The notes beneath the pieces were generated by a model that had not been told where the DNA came from, searched no databases, and saw only the letters and a program-made list of their open reading frames with translations. Of a DNA stretch of 64,000 nt, positions 33,294 to 43,500 are shown piece after piece. Source of the DNA: Fragum whitleyi (Eukaryota; Mollusca; Bivalvia; Cardiida; Cardiidae); contig OX411544.1 in NCBI GenBank assembly GCA_948146395.1, forward strand, positions 54,823,933 to 54,887,932, read 5' to 3'. Both the position numbers and the translations under genes were made by a program. How positions within the stretch are numbered: position 1 is the first letter of the stretch; the number at the start of each line of letters is the position of its first letter.

Positions 33294-34068
33294 AAGAGCA
33301 AGAAGGATATGCCTTTACGCTCTTTGATTCTATGAAAAAAGGGATGAACACCGGTGGCGCCCTAATGTGACCAAGGGTCTTGATATGAACAAACTTGGTA
33401 GAGGTCCACTATATGATGCTACATACTAAATATAAAAGCTGTCTGCCTTCTGGTTTAAGAGAAGAAGGTTTTTTAAAAATTTTCCCACTTTCACCCATTG
33501 TTTAAAGATTTTCGCTCTTTGATTCTTTGTAAAAAGGTTGCGCCCGGTAGGAGCCTAAATATGGTCCCGGGGTCTTGATATGAACAAACTTGGTAGAGGT
33601 CCACTAGATGATGCTATATACCAAAATTGGAAAGCTGTCTGCCTTCTGGTACAAGAAAAGAAGAATTTTTACGATTTTCATCTTTGATTCTATGTAAAGG
33701 GTTGTGACTGGATGGAGCCTAAATGTGGTCCCAGGGTCTTGATATAATCAAACTTAGTAGAGGTTCACTAGATCAAGCTACCTACCAAATATGGAAGCTG
33801 TCTGCCTTCTGGTTTTAGAGAAGAAGATTTTTGAAGATTTTCCTATTTCTACCCTTTTTATAAGGGGTAAAGGGAAAGTTAAGGGTGGATTTCATTTGTT
33901 TGAACAACTTTGGTAAGGCTTGGCCCAAGGAACATCCCGCAAAGTTTCATCAAGATTGGCCCTACAGTTTAGGAGATGTTTAAAGAAATTGTGGAAGGCG
34001 CACAATAGACGACAGACATTCTACGATCACAATAGCTCACTTTGAGTGCTTCCTTCTCAGGTGAGCTA
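33294..34068 (+). mobile_element. Pearl-like element B, about 170-185-bp core
   Basis: GTCTTGATATGAACAAACTT, then GGTAGAGGTCCACTA and AGCTGTCTGCCTTCTGGT recur near 33,378, 33,571 and 33,737. The tail is GCGCACAATAGACGACAGAC, then CACAATAGCTCACTTTGAG, ending TTCTCAGGTGAGCTAA. The 3' end is nearly the same as in element C (35,257), so the two families share ends but not cores. Confidence 0.75.
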
Positions 34069-34085
34069 AAAAGGCATGACTCTCA

Positions 34086-35257
34086 AACAAGAGGACCATG
34101 ATGGTCCTATATCGCACACCTCCATATCTTTGTCACATTTAGGAATCAAATATTCCAGCAGTCATAATTGTACTTTAATGATTTGAGGCCTCCAAGACTG
34201 TAAACAAGAGAATTGTATTAAGGGCCCCTTTTTCTGTGATATGGCACAGTTCATTCCCATTTTCAATATAGCTCATCCTTGTGACCTGAAAAAAACATTC
34301 TGACCAAGTTTCATGAAGATATGACGATGTTTGTGGCCCCTAGAGTGTAAACAAGAAAATTGTCATTAAGGCCCCTTTTCCCCTGAAAGGTCAAAGAACC
34401 TTCCCATTTTTAACAGGGTTCATCCTTGTGACCTGACAAACATTCTGACCAAGATTCATGAAGATTGGACTATGTTTGTAGCATCTGGAGCGTAAACTAG
34501 AAAATTGTCATTAAGGCCCCTTTTCCCATTATATGGCATGGAGCAATCCCATTTTCAAAAGGTTCATCCTTGTGACCTGAAAAACATTCTGACCAAGTTT
34601 CATGAAGCTACGACCAGATTTGAGGCCCCTACAGCGTACACAAGAAAATTGTCATTAAGGCCCCTTTTCCCGTGATATGGCATGGATCCTTTCAATTTTC
34701 AATAGGCTTCATCATTGTGACCTGACAAACATTCTTACAGAGATTCATGACGATTTGACAATGTTTGTGGCCTCTAGAGTGTAAATAAGAAAATTGTCAT
34801 TAAGGCCCCTTTTCTTCTGATATGGTACAAATCCTTCCCATTTTCAATCGGGAGCATCCTTGTGACCTAAAAAACATATTACCAAGATTCATGAAGATAG
34901 GACAATAAATGTGGCCTCACAGCATCCTTGTGACCTGAAAAACATTTTACCAAGATTCATTTAGATAGGACAATAAATGTGGCCTCTAGAGTGTAAACAA
35001 GAAAAATGTCATTAAGGCCCCTTTTCCTGGGATATGGCACAGATCCTTCCCATTCCAATAGGGTTCATCCTTGTGACTCGGCAAACATTCTGACCAAATT
35101 TCATGAAGATAGGACAATAATTGTGGCCTCTAGAGTGTTAACACTTTAATAGTTGACGTCTCACGACAGACGATGCATGATGAACAATGCACAACAGAGG
35201 ACAGACATTCAATGATCACAAAAGCTCTCCTTGAGCACGATGTGCTCAGGTGAGCTA
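34086..35257 (+). mobile_element. Pearl-like element C, about 146-bp core
   Basis: Starts AACAAGAGGACCATGATGGT, then CCTATATCGCACACCTCC (GGACCAT/ATGGTCC hairpin). Seven or so cores carry TTCTGACCAAGTTTCATGAA and AATTGTCATTAAGGCCCCTT. The tail has CAACAGAGGACAGACATTCA and ends in the hairpin GAGCACGATGTGCTC, then AGGTGAGCTAA. Complete ends make this the best reference copy in the window. Confidence 0.82.
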
Positions 35258-35342
35258 AAAACTGCTTCTACAGTTATCCTCTTTGATAGTCTTGATAGCT
35301 GAAGTTTGTCATGCCCTCACTGCCTAACCAGTAAATTTATTA

Positions 35343-36490
35343 ACAAGAGCTGTCGGAGGACAGCGAAGCTCGACTATTCCTAGTGCTGGATAGCAACAGC
35401 AAATCAATATCGACATTGGGAATTCAATAAAAGGAAAGCCAAGAGAAAAGAACATTTGTCTAGAGGCTGATATTATGGTCACAGGAGCATGTGCAAAGTT
35501 TCAAAGCAATAGCTTTAGCAGGAACAGAGATACAACTAACATAAAACAGTTGCACATAAGAACATAACCAAGATTTTTAAGGCCAAAAAAGGGTTAAAAT
35601 TCCACTAAATTAAATATCAGAGTAATGAATCAGAGTAATGAATCTTTTTCTACGGGCTTATATTATATATACAGAAATTTTACAGAAATACAACATTTGC
35701 ACGTAAAAACTTAACCAACAATTTCTAAGTCCAAAAAGGGTTAAAAATCCACTAAATTCTATACCAGAGAATTGAATCTTTATCAAGAGGCTGTTGTTAT
35801 GATCATTGAAGCATGTGCAAAGTTTCAAAGCAATAGCACTACTAGAATTAGAGATATAACTGATGTACAACATTTGCATGTAAAAACTTAACCAAGAATT
35901 TCTGAGACTGAAAAAGGTTAAAATTCCACTAAATTCAAAATCAGAGTAATAAATCTTTGTCAAGAGGATGATATCATGGTAACAGAAGCATGTGTAGAGT
36001 TTCCAAGCAAAAGCCTAGGTAGAAATAGAGCTATAACTGATATACAACATTTGCATGTAAAAACTTTACCAAGATTTCTAAGTCTGAAAAATGGTTAATA
36101 TTCCACTAAATTCAAAATCAGAGTATTGAATCTTTGTCAACAGGCTAATATTATGGTCACAGAAGCATGTGCAAAAGTTTCAAAGCATAAGCTGAAGTAG
36201 AAATAGAGATATTACAGAAATACAACATTTGCACTTAAAAACTTTACCAAGATTTCTAGGTCTGAAAAAGGGTTAAAATTCCACTAAATTCAATATCAGA
36301 GTAATGAATCTTTGTCTAGATGCTGATATTATGGCCACAGAAGCATGTGTAAAGTTTCAAAGCTATTGCTCTAAAAGAAACAGAAATATTACAGATAAAC
36401 AACATTTGCACATAAAAACTTAACCAAGAATTAATAAGTCCGAAAAGGGTTAAAATTCCACTAAATTCAATATCAGAGTAATGAATCTTA
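35343..36490 (+). mobile_element. Pearl-like element D, about 170-bp core, 3' end lost
   Basis: Starts AACAAGAGCTGTCGGAGGAC, then AGCGAAGCTCGAC (GCTGTC/GACAGC hairpin). About six cores share AAAATTCCACTAAATTC, ATCAGAGTAATGAATCTTTG and ACAGAAGCATGTG. The last core breaks off at ATGAATCTTATACC with no tail or terminal hairpin, so it is truncated at its junction with the dispersed repeat that follows. Confidence 0.75.
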
Positions 36491-36797
36491 TACCACTCTT
36501 TCGTTCATTTCACCCTTACTGATACTATCTAAAAAGCCCAATAAGTGAGGTCATAATGAACTTTGTGTAGCAATCATGTGCAAAATAAGTCACTTTAAGA
36601 AAATTTGTCTTAAGATTTTCATATTTTGTCTCATTTTTTTTGCATTAAAGAGATAGGTTAATCTTTTGTTATTCAAGAGAAATCGATTGATATTTCCTAG
36701 AGTGAACAATAAAAGTAAGTTTTTCACTCATGGCCTGGCCACTCGTAAAAAAATATCCTTTGTTATTAACTAAAATGTAAATGGATCTTACTCTAAA
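36491..36797 (+). repeat. Dispersed repeat related to 14,510-14,760 and 62,660-62,900
   Basis: Shared words in the same order: CATTATGAAC/CATAATGAAC with TTGTGTAGCAAT, then GTGCAAAAT, CTTTAAGAAAATTTGTCTTA and TTGTCTC. Part of it, inverted, appears near 60,004-60,100 within the extra segment of copy B. Confidence 0.65.
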
Positions 36798-37016
36798 ACT
36801 AGAAAACCATGAATGGCTTGAGTTGCTCCACAGGCTTGAAATTCTTGTAATAGCAAATCAAAGTTTTTACTAGATTTTCAGATATTTTGGGTTCTACTGA
36901 TGTTGAAAATGATTTTCAAAATTTCCACTATATAACATATAGAGAAATGACCTCTGCCCATAAAAGACATATTTTAAATCCAATCACAATAATATTTGGC
37001 AGCATGATATTCTGCG

Positions 37017-37346
37017 TTATTAATGAACTGGCAGGGCGGGGCTTAACCGTGACGTAATTTGGCAAATTTACTTTTCAATAGTTAGGGTTCTTTAAATTTG
37101 AGTCGGTAACGAATAACTAGAGAGTGAACACAATTCATCGTTTGGTTACCAAGGTCTCGTAACTTCAGCTTGATTAAGCTGAAGTTACGAGGATTTGGTT
37201 ACCAATCTGAGATTTAAGGTCTCAAGTTATTTATGTCGACTCTCTTTAGAAGTAGGTTATTTTAGATAAAAGCTGATTTCCATTAACCTTAAGTGCAACG
37301 ACCTGCTACTTAGGCTCCGCCCTGCCAGGGCATTAATCATGAATAA
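37017..37346 (+). mobile_element. 330-bp inverted-repeat MITE with central perfect hairpin
   Basis: Ends: TTATTAATGAACTGGCAGGG, then CGGGGC, against GGCTCCGCCCTGCCAGGGC, then ATTAATCATGAATAA. In the interior, at 37,157-37,192, CTCGTAACTTCAGCTT and AAGCTGAAGTTACGAG form a perfect 16-bp stem with a 4-base loop. The CAGCTT/AAGCTG hairpin is related to that at 39,770-39,820. Confidence 0.75.
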
Positions 37347-38500
37347 CAAGAGCTTTGCAGAGAGGCGCATATACGCCCGCTGGGGCTTGTCAGTAACCTT
37401 GGCTTGTCAGTAACGTGAGCTTGAATGATAGCTAAAAATATTGCAAACAGACAGACAGACAACTGGTGCCATAACATAGTATGACCTTTTGAGTGTAAAT
37501 TGAAAATGATTTTATGCACAACTATAAATGCCAAACAGTTATTTTGTAAGTTTCAGTTCATTCCAATTCAAAGTGTTACGAGTTGCTCACAAAAGAAATA
37601 TAGTGAATTTCAATCAATTCATGGGCAGATAATACAAGAAAGACCCAAGCTTTTTGAATTTCTGAAGTCTTATGCTTTACCAAATTTCAGGGTTACATTA
37701 TGGCAAGATTCATTTCAATCCAATCAAATTTGTAGGAGTTGCGCACACACACACAAAAAAAAGAAAAATCTGTGATTTTAAACTATTTTGTGAAGTAAAG
37801 GGCAGATAAATCAGGAACTACTTTACATATGAAAATATATTTAGTCCTAAGCACAAATAGACAGCCTACAGAGTCATTTTGGCAAGTTTCCTTTAAATCC
37901 CATCCAAAATGTAGGAGAGAAAGAGCTGACAAAAATTTTGTTTTCATCAACTCTAGGGCAGATAATCCAAGATAACTCAAGAAAGACTGGAGCATTTTGA
38001 ATTTCAAAGTTCTTAAGCACAACTAGACATCATGTAGAGAGTTATCGTGTCTAGTTTCAGCTCATTTCAATTGATAGTTAAGGAGGAGTTGCACACAAAA
38101 TACAGTGATGTTCGTTTTATTCAAGGGCAGATAATTCAAGATTTCTCAGATATGACTTGAGCGATTTGAATTTCAAAGGTCTTATGCACAACTAGACATC
38201 ATAGGGAGTAATTGTGTCTAGTTTCAGCTCATTCCCATTGATAGTTTAGGAGGAGTTGTGCACACAAAAAACAGTAATTTTGGTTATACTCAGTGGCAGG
38301 TAATTCAAGATTACTCAGGAATGACTTAATCGATTTGAATTTTAAAGGTCTTATGCACAACTAAACATGATAGAGAGTAATTGTGCCAAGTTTCAGCTCA
38401 TTCTCATTGATAGTTAAGGAGGAGTTGCGCACACACAAAATTGCTAACGGACGGACAGATGACCGAGGCCATAACATAATATGACCCTTCGATTGTATAA
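37345..38500 (+). mobile_element. Pearl-like element E nested inside element A2
   Basis: Starts AACAAGAGCTTTGCAGAGAG, then GCGCATATACGCCCGC (GCGCATATACGC hairpin region). Cores of about 185 bp carry GTTTCAGCTCATTCC, AGGAGGAGTTGCGCACACA and GGGCAGATAATTCAAGA. The tail is CTAACGGACGGACAGATGAC, then CATAACATAATATGACC. A tail-like copy (ACAGACAGACAACTGGTGCC) also occurs near its start at 37,448, so it may be composite. Confidence 0.72.
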
Positions 38501-39293
38501 TAATGGGTCACCCAAGGATCATACAAATAATGTTTAATTGATATCCATCAGTAACATACTGAGAAAATGATTTTTAAAATTTTCACTATATAACATGTAG
38601 AGAAATGGTCTCCGCTCATAAAATACATATTTTCATCAGATCACAATATTTTTGGTAGACTGATAAAGGGTCACTCAATGATCATTCCAGTGAAATTTGG
38701 TTAATATCCGTTGATTACATTTGGAAAAATGAATTTCAAAGTTTCCACAATTAAACTTATGAAGAAAAGACCTCTGCCCATAAAATGCATATTTTTCATC
38801 CAATCACAAGAATTTTTTGTGGACTGATAAAGGGTCACTCAAGTATCATTGCAGTGAAATTTGGTTGATACCAATCACTTACATTCTGAGAAAATGATTT
38901 TTAAAGTTTCCACTGAATAACATTTAGAGAAATGACCTCCAACCATAAAATCAATATTTTCATCCGATCACAATTATTTTTGGTAGACTGATAAAAGGTC
39001 ACCCAAGGATTTAATTGGTATCCATCTATTAGAATCTGAGAAAACTCACCTTTTACCATATTTGTAAATTAGCCAAGCCCATTAAATCCATGTTTTTCAT
39101 AGGATTAAAATTTCTTGAACAACCTTTAAAGAGCATCATCCAAGGATTATTCCTGTGAAGTTTGGTTGAAATTCATCGAGTAGTTTCTGAGAAGATTTTT
39201 AAAGAAAAAGTATACGATCGGACGCATTGATGGATACACAAAGGACACAAGGCCATGACAATAGCCCCAGTTGCCTTGGGCCAGTGGAGCTAA

Positions 39294-39769
39294 CAAACAA
39301 ACAAATTCTATACCATATTTCCACTAATAATAGGGCCCTCTCTTATAGTTGCACCCCTACATTTTTTCCAAGGAAACCCACTTCAAATGCCTAATCTTTA
39401 GGAACTTTTTGAGACTTCTTCTCTAATTTGAGATGAATTTCCTTTAAACAATCATGTATATGATTAATAAGAGGAAATTCAACTCAAATAAAAGAGAAAA
39501 TGGCCTAAAAGACATCAATTTTAATGGTTTTTTTATTATCAGAAAATGCATACTACATGTAAATAAAAGCTCCCGTACCAAGGCATGTTTTACTCCTGGG
39601 AGTGTTTATAAGGAAAAATAAGGTATATCAAATTCTAAGTATTACACGATGATTCTGTGGCAATAGCAAATTTTGAGGTTTACCCCTGCCACAGCTAAGT
39701 CTTAAATGATGGTTTATTCAAATTACATTTCTCATTCATAAAGCTAACGACTATTTCATCGTTGTTCTT
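39294..39769. other. No feature recognised
   Basis: AT-rich sequence with no repeat family member that I recognise and no coding region. Confidence 0.4.
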
Positions 39770-39820
39770 CTAAAACCTTGTAACTACAGCTTTGATCAAG
39801 CTGCAGTTATGAGGTTTTAG
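39770..39820 (+). mobile_element. Hairpin (foldback) element
   Basis: CTAAAACCTTGTAACTACAG, then CTTTGATCAAG and CTGCAGTTATGAGGTTTTAG: two arms of about 23 bp with few mismatches. Similar to the hairpin inside the MITE at 37,017-37,346. Confidence 0.65.
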
Positions 39821-39950
39821 AATTACATTGACAACTTGTTGTGAGGAGAACAAAATGTAATAATTACACTTTGAACAAAGTTGAAGCTATCATATTTCGG
39901 TCTCCTAGCAAAAATTTCTACCTGCACTCAAACTACATATTGCTGTCTTA

Positions 39951-40007
39951 GCGCAAAACAGTTGTAACTCCCTATAAACATATAGGGAGTTACAACAGTT
40001 TGGCACT
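39951..40007 (+). mobile_element. Hairpin MITE, GCGCAAAACAGTTGTAACTCC family
   Basis: GCGCAAAACAGTTGTAACTC, then CCTAT, loop AAACAT, then ATAGGGAGTTACAACAGTTT, then GGCAC. Almost perfect 25-bp arms, with the same GTGCAAAAC...GTGC ends as the other hairpins in this window. Confidence 0.75.
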
Positions 40008-40708
40008 AAGCCATCGATTGTTTGTCAGTGGGTGACCAAATGCTACAAAAATAACTTGAATTAAGCTTTTTAACTGTGTATGTCCAAAACAGATAAAATT
40101 TGAACACTACCTTTTAAAGCTTCACACTGGGACTCAATACTTGCAGTTAACAATGGTTGAACCAAAATGTCAAACAACCGCTTTTGACCTATATGAGCTT
40201 GTAGACTGAGTAACACTAACTTCTAAGAGTCAGGGGTCAATCTGACTCCCAACTTGTGTAATTAAGAAGTCCAAGCTCAAAGTAGGGAGTCAGAATTTTC
40301 ATATTGGGAGAAAATTGGGGAAAAGAAGAAATTGCTTCTTGCATGCAATTTCTTCTTTTCTTCAAGTTTCTCCCAAAAGTTTTCTTTCTAAATACTACTA
40401 GTACCAAGCAAATGTTATCTTCAACTTTTGTAGTGAAAAGATCTTTTGTTTCTCTAATATTCTCTTATGATCTTGAGAGCCCATTGGCCTCTATATTTGC
40501 GAAATGAAGGAGTCCCAACTGGTAAACAAGGAGCCTCGGACTTCCAAACTCCCCTTAGTGTCGAACCCAAGTAGTTGTAAAATTTTTGACAATTTTCTAA
40601 ACGCACAGACTAATGACAGACAACCCACCACAACAAAAGCTCTGCTGGACTTAGTCCAGTGGAGCTAAAAACAGAAAACTTAACTGTGCAGATCTTTAGA
40701 CTGAATTT
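40008..40708. other. Unassigned; ends with a pearl-like 3' terminus
   Basis: Near 40,640-40,668, AGCTCTGCTGGACTTAGTCC, then AGTGGAGCTAA, is the terminal hairpin (CTGGACTTAGTCCAG) plus GGAGCTAA seen in elements A1 and A2, preceded by ACGCACAGACTAATGACAGA. No tandem core is visible upstream, so it may be a solo end. The rest has no recognised feature. Confidence 0.45.
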
Positions 40709-40952
40709 GTGACCTGTCACACTAAAATGGACCATCTTGGAACTTTTTAAAATAAATATATAGATTGGTTCTAGTAGTCCAACCACAAGTCTTGCTTCAA
40801 AAGTTCTTACATGGTAAGGTTGAATTATCATTCAAGAAATCAGCCAAGTGCAACAAGTTTAGAACCTAGTAAGCCTGCGCAGTCGGTGCAGTCTAACTAA
40901 GGTTGACATTTTATGCACCATCCAGATGGTCCCTTTTTGCATGACAGGTCAT
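40709..40952 (+). mobile_element. MITE with GTGACCTGTCAC ends, copy 2
   Basis: GTGACCTGTCACACTAAAAT, then GGACCATCT on the left and AGATGGTCCCTTTTTGCATG, then ACAGGTCAT on the right. The interior shares AGCCTGCGCAGTC and AAGGTTGACATTTTATGC with the copy at 16,981-17,242. It is more diverged at its ends than copy 1. Confidence 0.78.
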
Positions 40953-41560
40953 ATTTATATTTTGATGTCCGCTATTTTTGTCTCAATTTTGTGGGTTTGT
41001 TACTCACATTTAGCTTTCAGAAAAAAGTTTGCAAATTAATGAACTTTGCCATATAAAAAGCTCTACTTCATAAAGCTGAATTTTGCTTATGTTAACGAGA
41101 AGGTTTTTCTTACAGCAAAAGTAACAACCCTACAATAGTGGGACAAAAGCATTGCATTTGATAATAAATACACAACGTAACAACATATATAATATACTTT
41201 TAATAAAACCAAAACTACTACAAAATTTATATCTGTATACAAATATAAATGAACATTTTTTCAAGGGATTTAAATGATTTTAACCAAAACTATAATGATT
41301 CTTAATGTAACCATTCACACTAGATTCTATACCATATTTATTCTACTGATATTTAAAAATGTGAGGATTTCAGCTCAAAATTGACATAGCTGTGAAGTGT
41401 TTGGTGTTTCATGCTCTGTTGAAAATTTTTGTGATGACTCAGAAAAGAAAGTGTGGCAATCTCTCAAACACCCTACTTAATAAATATTGCCTTTTGTCGG
41501 AAAATTTTCGACACATCCACAGTTATTTTTTTTTTTTATATCTAGTTGTTGACGATTTTA
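40953..41560. other. No feature recognised
   Basis: AT-rich; open frames below 62 codons only. No repeat family member recognised. Confidence 0.4.
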
Positions 41561-41632
41561 CCCCTGCTGAGATTTGAACTCAGGACTCCTGAATACACTG
41601 TACCCAGGTATTTTTCCACTAAACTACAAAGG
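41561..41632 (-). mobile_element. tRNA-like sequence (SINE head or tRNA pseudogene)
   Basis: Read on the minus strand: CCTTTGTAGTTTAGTGGAAA, then AATACCTGGGTACAG, then GAGTTCAAATCTCAGCA. The A box (TAGTTTAGTGG) and B box (GAGTTCAAATC) are recognisable, but the acceptor stem does not close well, so this is not called a functional tRNA. No matching SINE body was found beside it. Confidence 0.5.
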
Positions 41633-41772
41633 TTTTTAGCACCAACTAGATAACACAAATTTTGTAGAAATAAAATGATCAATATGCTTAAAAATGGCCT
41701 AATTTGGCATTGAAGTTGAAGAAAATTAGAATCTACATGTAGTTTAAAACGAGAGAGTTTTGTAAAACATTT

Positions 41773-42019
41773 ATGCCCCCCATAAAAGCTGGTCAATAGC
41801 CTATTCTTTGTCAATGATTAAAGGGCAATAACTAACAAAATATGATGAGTAGCACTGCACTTCTCCATGAGATCTATTCACCTGTGAAGTTTCATGATTC
41901 TAGTTTGCATACTTTTTGAGATATGCTCCGGACAAAAAAAAGTCTACAGACAGACCAACAAACCGACAGAGCGACAAGTGCAAGGCAATTTATCTCCCCT
42001 TCTTCGAAGGGGAGCATAA
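41773..42019 (+). mobile_element. Short pearl-like element, single core
   Basis: Starts ATGCCCCCCATAAAAGCTGG. Contains AAGGGCAATAACTAACAAAA, GTGAAGTTTCATGATTCTAG, then CTACAGACAGACCAACAAAC, and ends with a perfect hairpin, CTCCCCTTCTTCGAAGGGGAG, then CATAA. It has the head, one core, tail and hairpin order of the larger elements. Confidence 0.65.
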
Positions 42020-42063
42020 TTTAATAGTTAAAGAAGCTTTCAAAAAGGCATGCTAGAGAAAAA

Positions 42064-42227
42064 GAGGCAGTGGTTTAAAGCCACTGCTACCCATTTCTAC
42101 AGCTGGGTGAACTGGGGCTGGCTCTTAGGTGTTTTTTCCCGAAAACACACCAAGGGGGCAGTGGGGCTTGAGCCACAGACCTCAAGGTCATATGTTTAGC
42201 ACTTATACCACTAGGCCACCGAGGCAG
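42064..42227 (-). mobile_element. tRNA-derived SINE
   Basis: On the minus strand from 42,227: CTGCCTCGGTGGCCTAGTGG, then TATAAGTGCT (A box), then GTGGCTCAAGCCCCACTG (B box), then a body with GCCCCAGTTCACCCAGCTGT, then AGAAATGGGTAGCAGTGG. The body recurs at 15,731-15,820 and 63,831-63,920 without the tRNA head. Target duplications not resolved. Confidence 0.72.
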
Positions 42228-42600
42228 TCATTGGAACATGTAAATATATATGTGTACATATATTACAAATAGTGAATACGACAATTTATTAAGGTGGTGG
42301 ACCTGTAATAGTTCAAAAACGTTTCAGAAGTCATAAAATTTAAGTGTTAACTTAGGTTTCCTGACAATTTCATTAGGAAACCTCCGTTAGCATTGTGAAA
42401 GATCATGTGTTCCAAAATGTTTTGGAAATATTAGGGGTCCACTTCCTTAACTACAAAATCGATATATCAGAATTAGCATTTAGTATTTTGAAAATCTTAT
42501 AAAAACCATTTGGTGCTAAATGGAAGAATTAATGCATCCTAAATGCTTATTCTTTTTGTAAACAATGTTTTCACAAAGCTTAATAATGCATTACAAATTG
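42228..42600. other. No feature recognised
   Basis: AT-rich unassigned sequence between the SINE and the 61-bp tandem repeat. Confidence 0.4.
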
Positions 42601-42985
42601 ATGGGTCAGTGCAAAACTATTGTAAGAGCCTTTACATTCATAGGCATTCAAAATACATAATGATAGGTCAGTACAAAACTATTGTAAGGGCCTTTACATT
42701 CATAGGCATTCAAAATACATAATGATAGGTCAGTACAAAACTATTGTAAGTGCCTTTACATTCATAGTCATTCAAAATACATAATGATAGGTCAGTGCAA
42801 AACTATTGTCAGTGCCTTTACATTCATAGTCATTCAAAATACATAATGATGGGTCAGTACAAAACTATGGGTCAGTACAAAACTATTGTAAGTGCCTTTA
42901 CATTCATCCATTCAAAATACATAATGATGGGTCAGTGCAAAACTATTGTAAGTGTCTACATATTTATAGGCATTCAAAATTTTTT
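42601..42985 (+). repeat. 61-bp tandem repeat made from hairpin-MITE sequence, about 6 units
   Basis: GGTCAGTGCAAAACTATTGT, then AAGTGCCTTTACATTCATAG, GCATTCAAAATACATAATGA repeats near 42,601, 42,663, 42,725, 42,787, 42,868 and 42,926, with a partial extra copy at about 42,850. The unit carries one end of the GTGCAAAACTATTGTAAG hairpin family, so half an element seems to have been amplified. Confidence 0.9.
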
Positions 42986-43361
42986 GCACCAATCCCTTTA
43001 TATTTTGTCCAATAGCATGGTTTGATTTTAAAAAACAAATCTATATATGTACTCAGGGATAGCGAAAACTACCACTATCTAAATGGCTATATATTCATAG
43101 AAATTAGAACAGTTTATCATTACAAGTTATGGAAAAAACTGTCCGCTAAATGCCATACAGAATTACATAATGTTTTGAATAATAGGAGAATATCATAAAT
43201 CTTCTACCAAAAACCTCATTGTCACGAGAAACACCTGTTAGACCTTCATTCCTCGATGTCCAAGGATGATAAGCAACAAAGGAAAATAACTACAAAATTA
43301 AGCTAGTTGTAATATCCATTCTTCTGTACTGCAAATCATTATAATAAGAATAACATAAATG

Positions 43362-43500
43362 CCAAGTTTCAAGTCAGACACATGCCAAGTTTCAAGTCAA
43401 TCAGACACAAGATGTCCAGTTTCAAGTCAATCAGACACATGCCAAGTTTCAAGTCAATCAGACACAAGATGTCCAGTTTCAAGTCAATCAGACAAAAGGG
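43362..43500 (+). repeat. Expanded 30-bp sub-repeat in the first unit of array 2
   Basis: About five copies of (GCCAAG/GTCCAG)TTTCAAGTCAATCAGACACA, where most units have two. The unit at 55,666 has three, and those at 45,322 and 50,841 one. Confidence 0.85.

Larger units (their letters stand above)
36798..39293 (+). mobile_element. Pearl-like element A2, split by a 1.5-kb nested insertion
   Basis: Starts AACTAGAAAACCATGAATGG, then CTTGAG, and ends GCCTTGGGCCAGTGGAGCTAA, like element A1. The core text stops at about 37,007 (TATTTGGCAGCATGA) and resumes at 38,501 (TAATGGGTCACCCAAGGATC), exactly where A1 reads continuously (TTTGGCTGCAAAGTAATGGG, then TCACCC). Confidence 0.82.
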
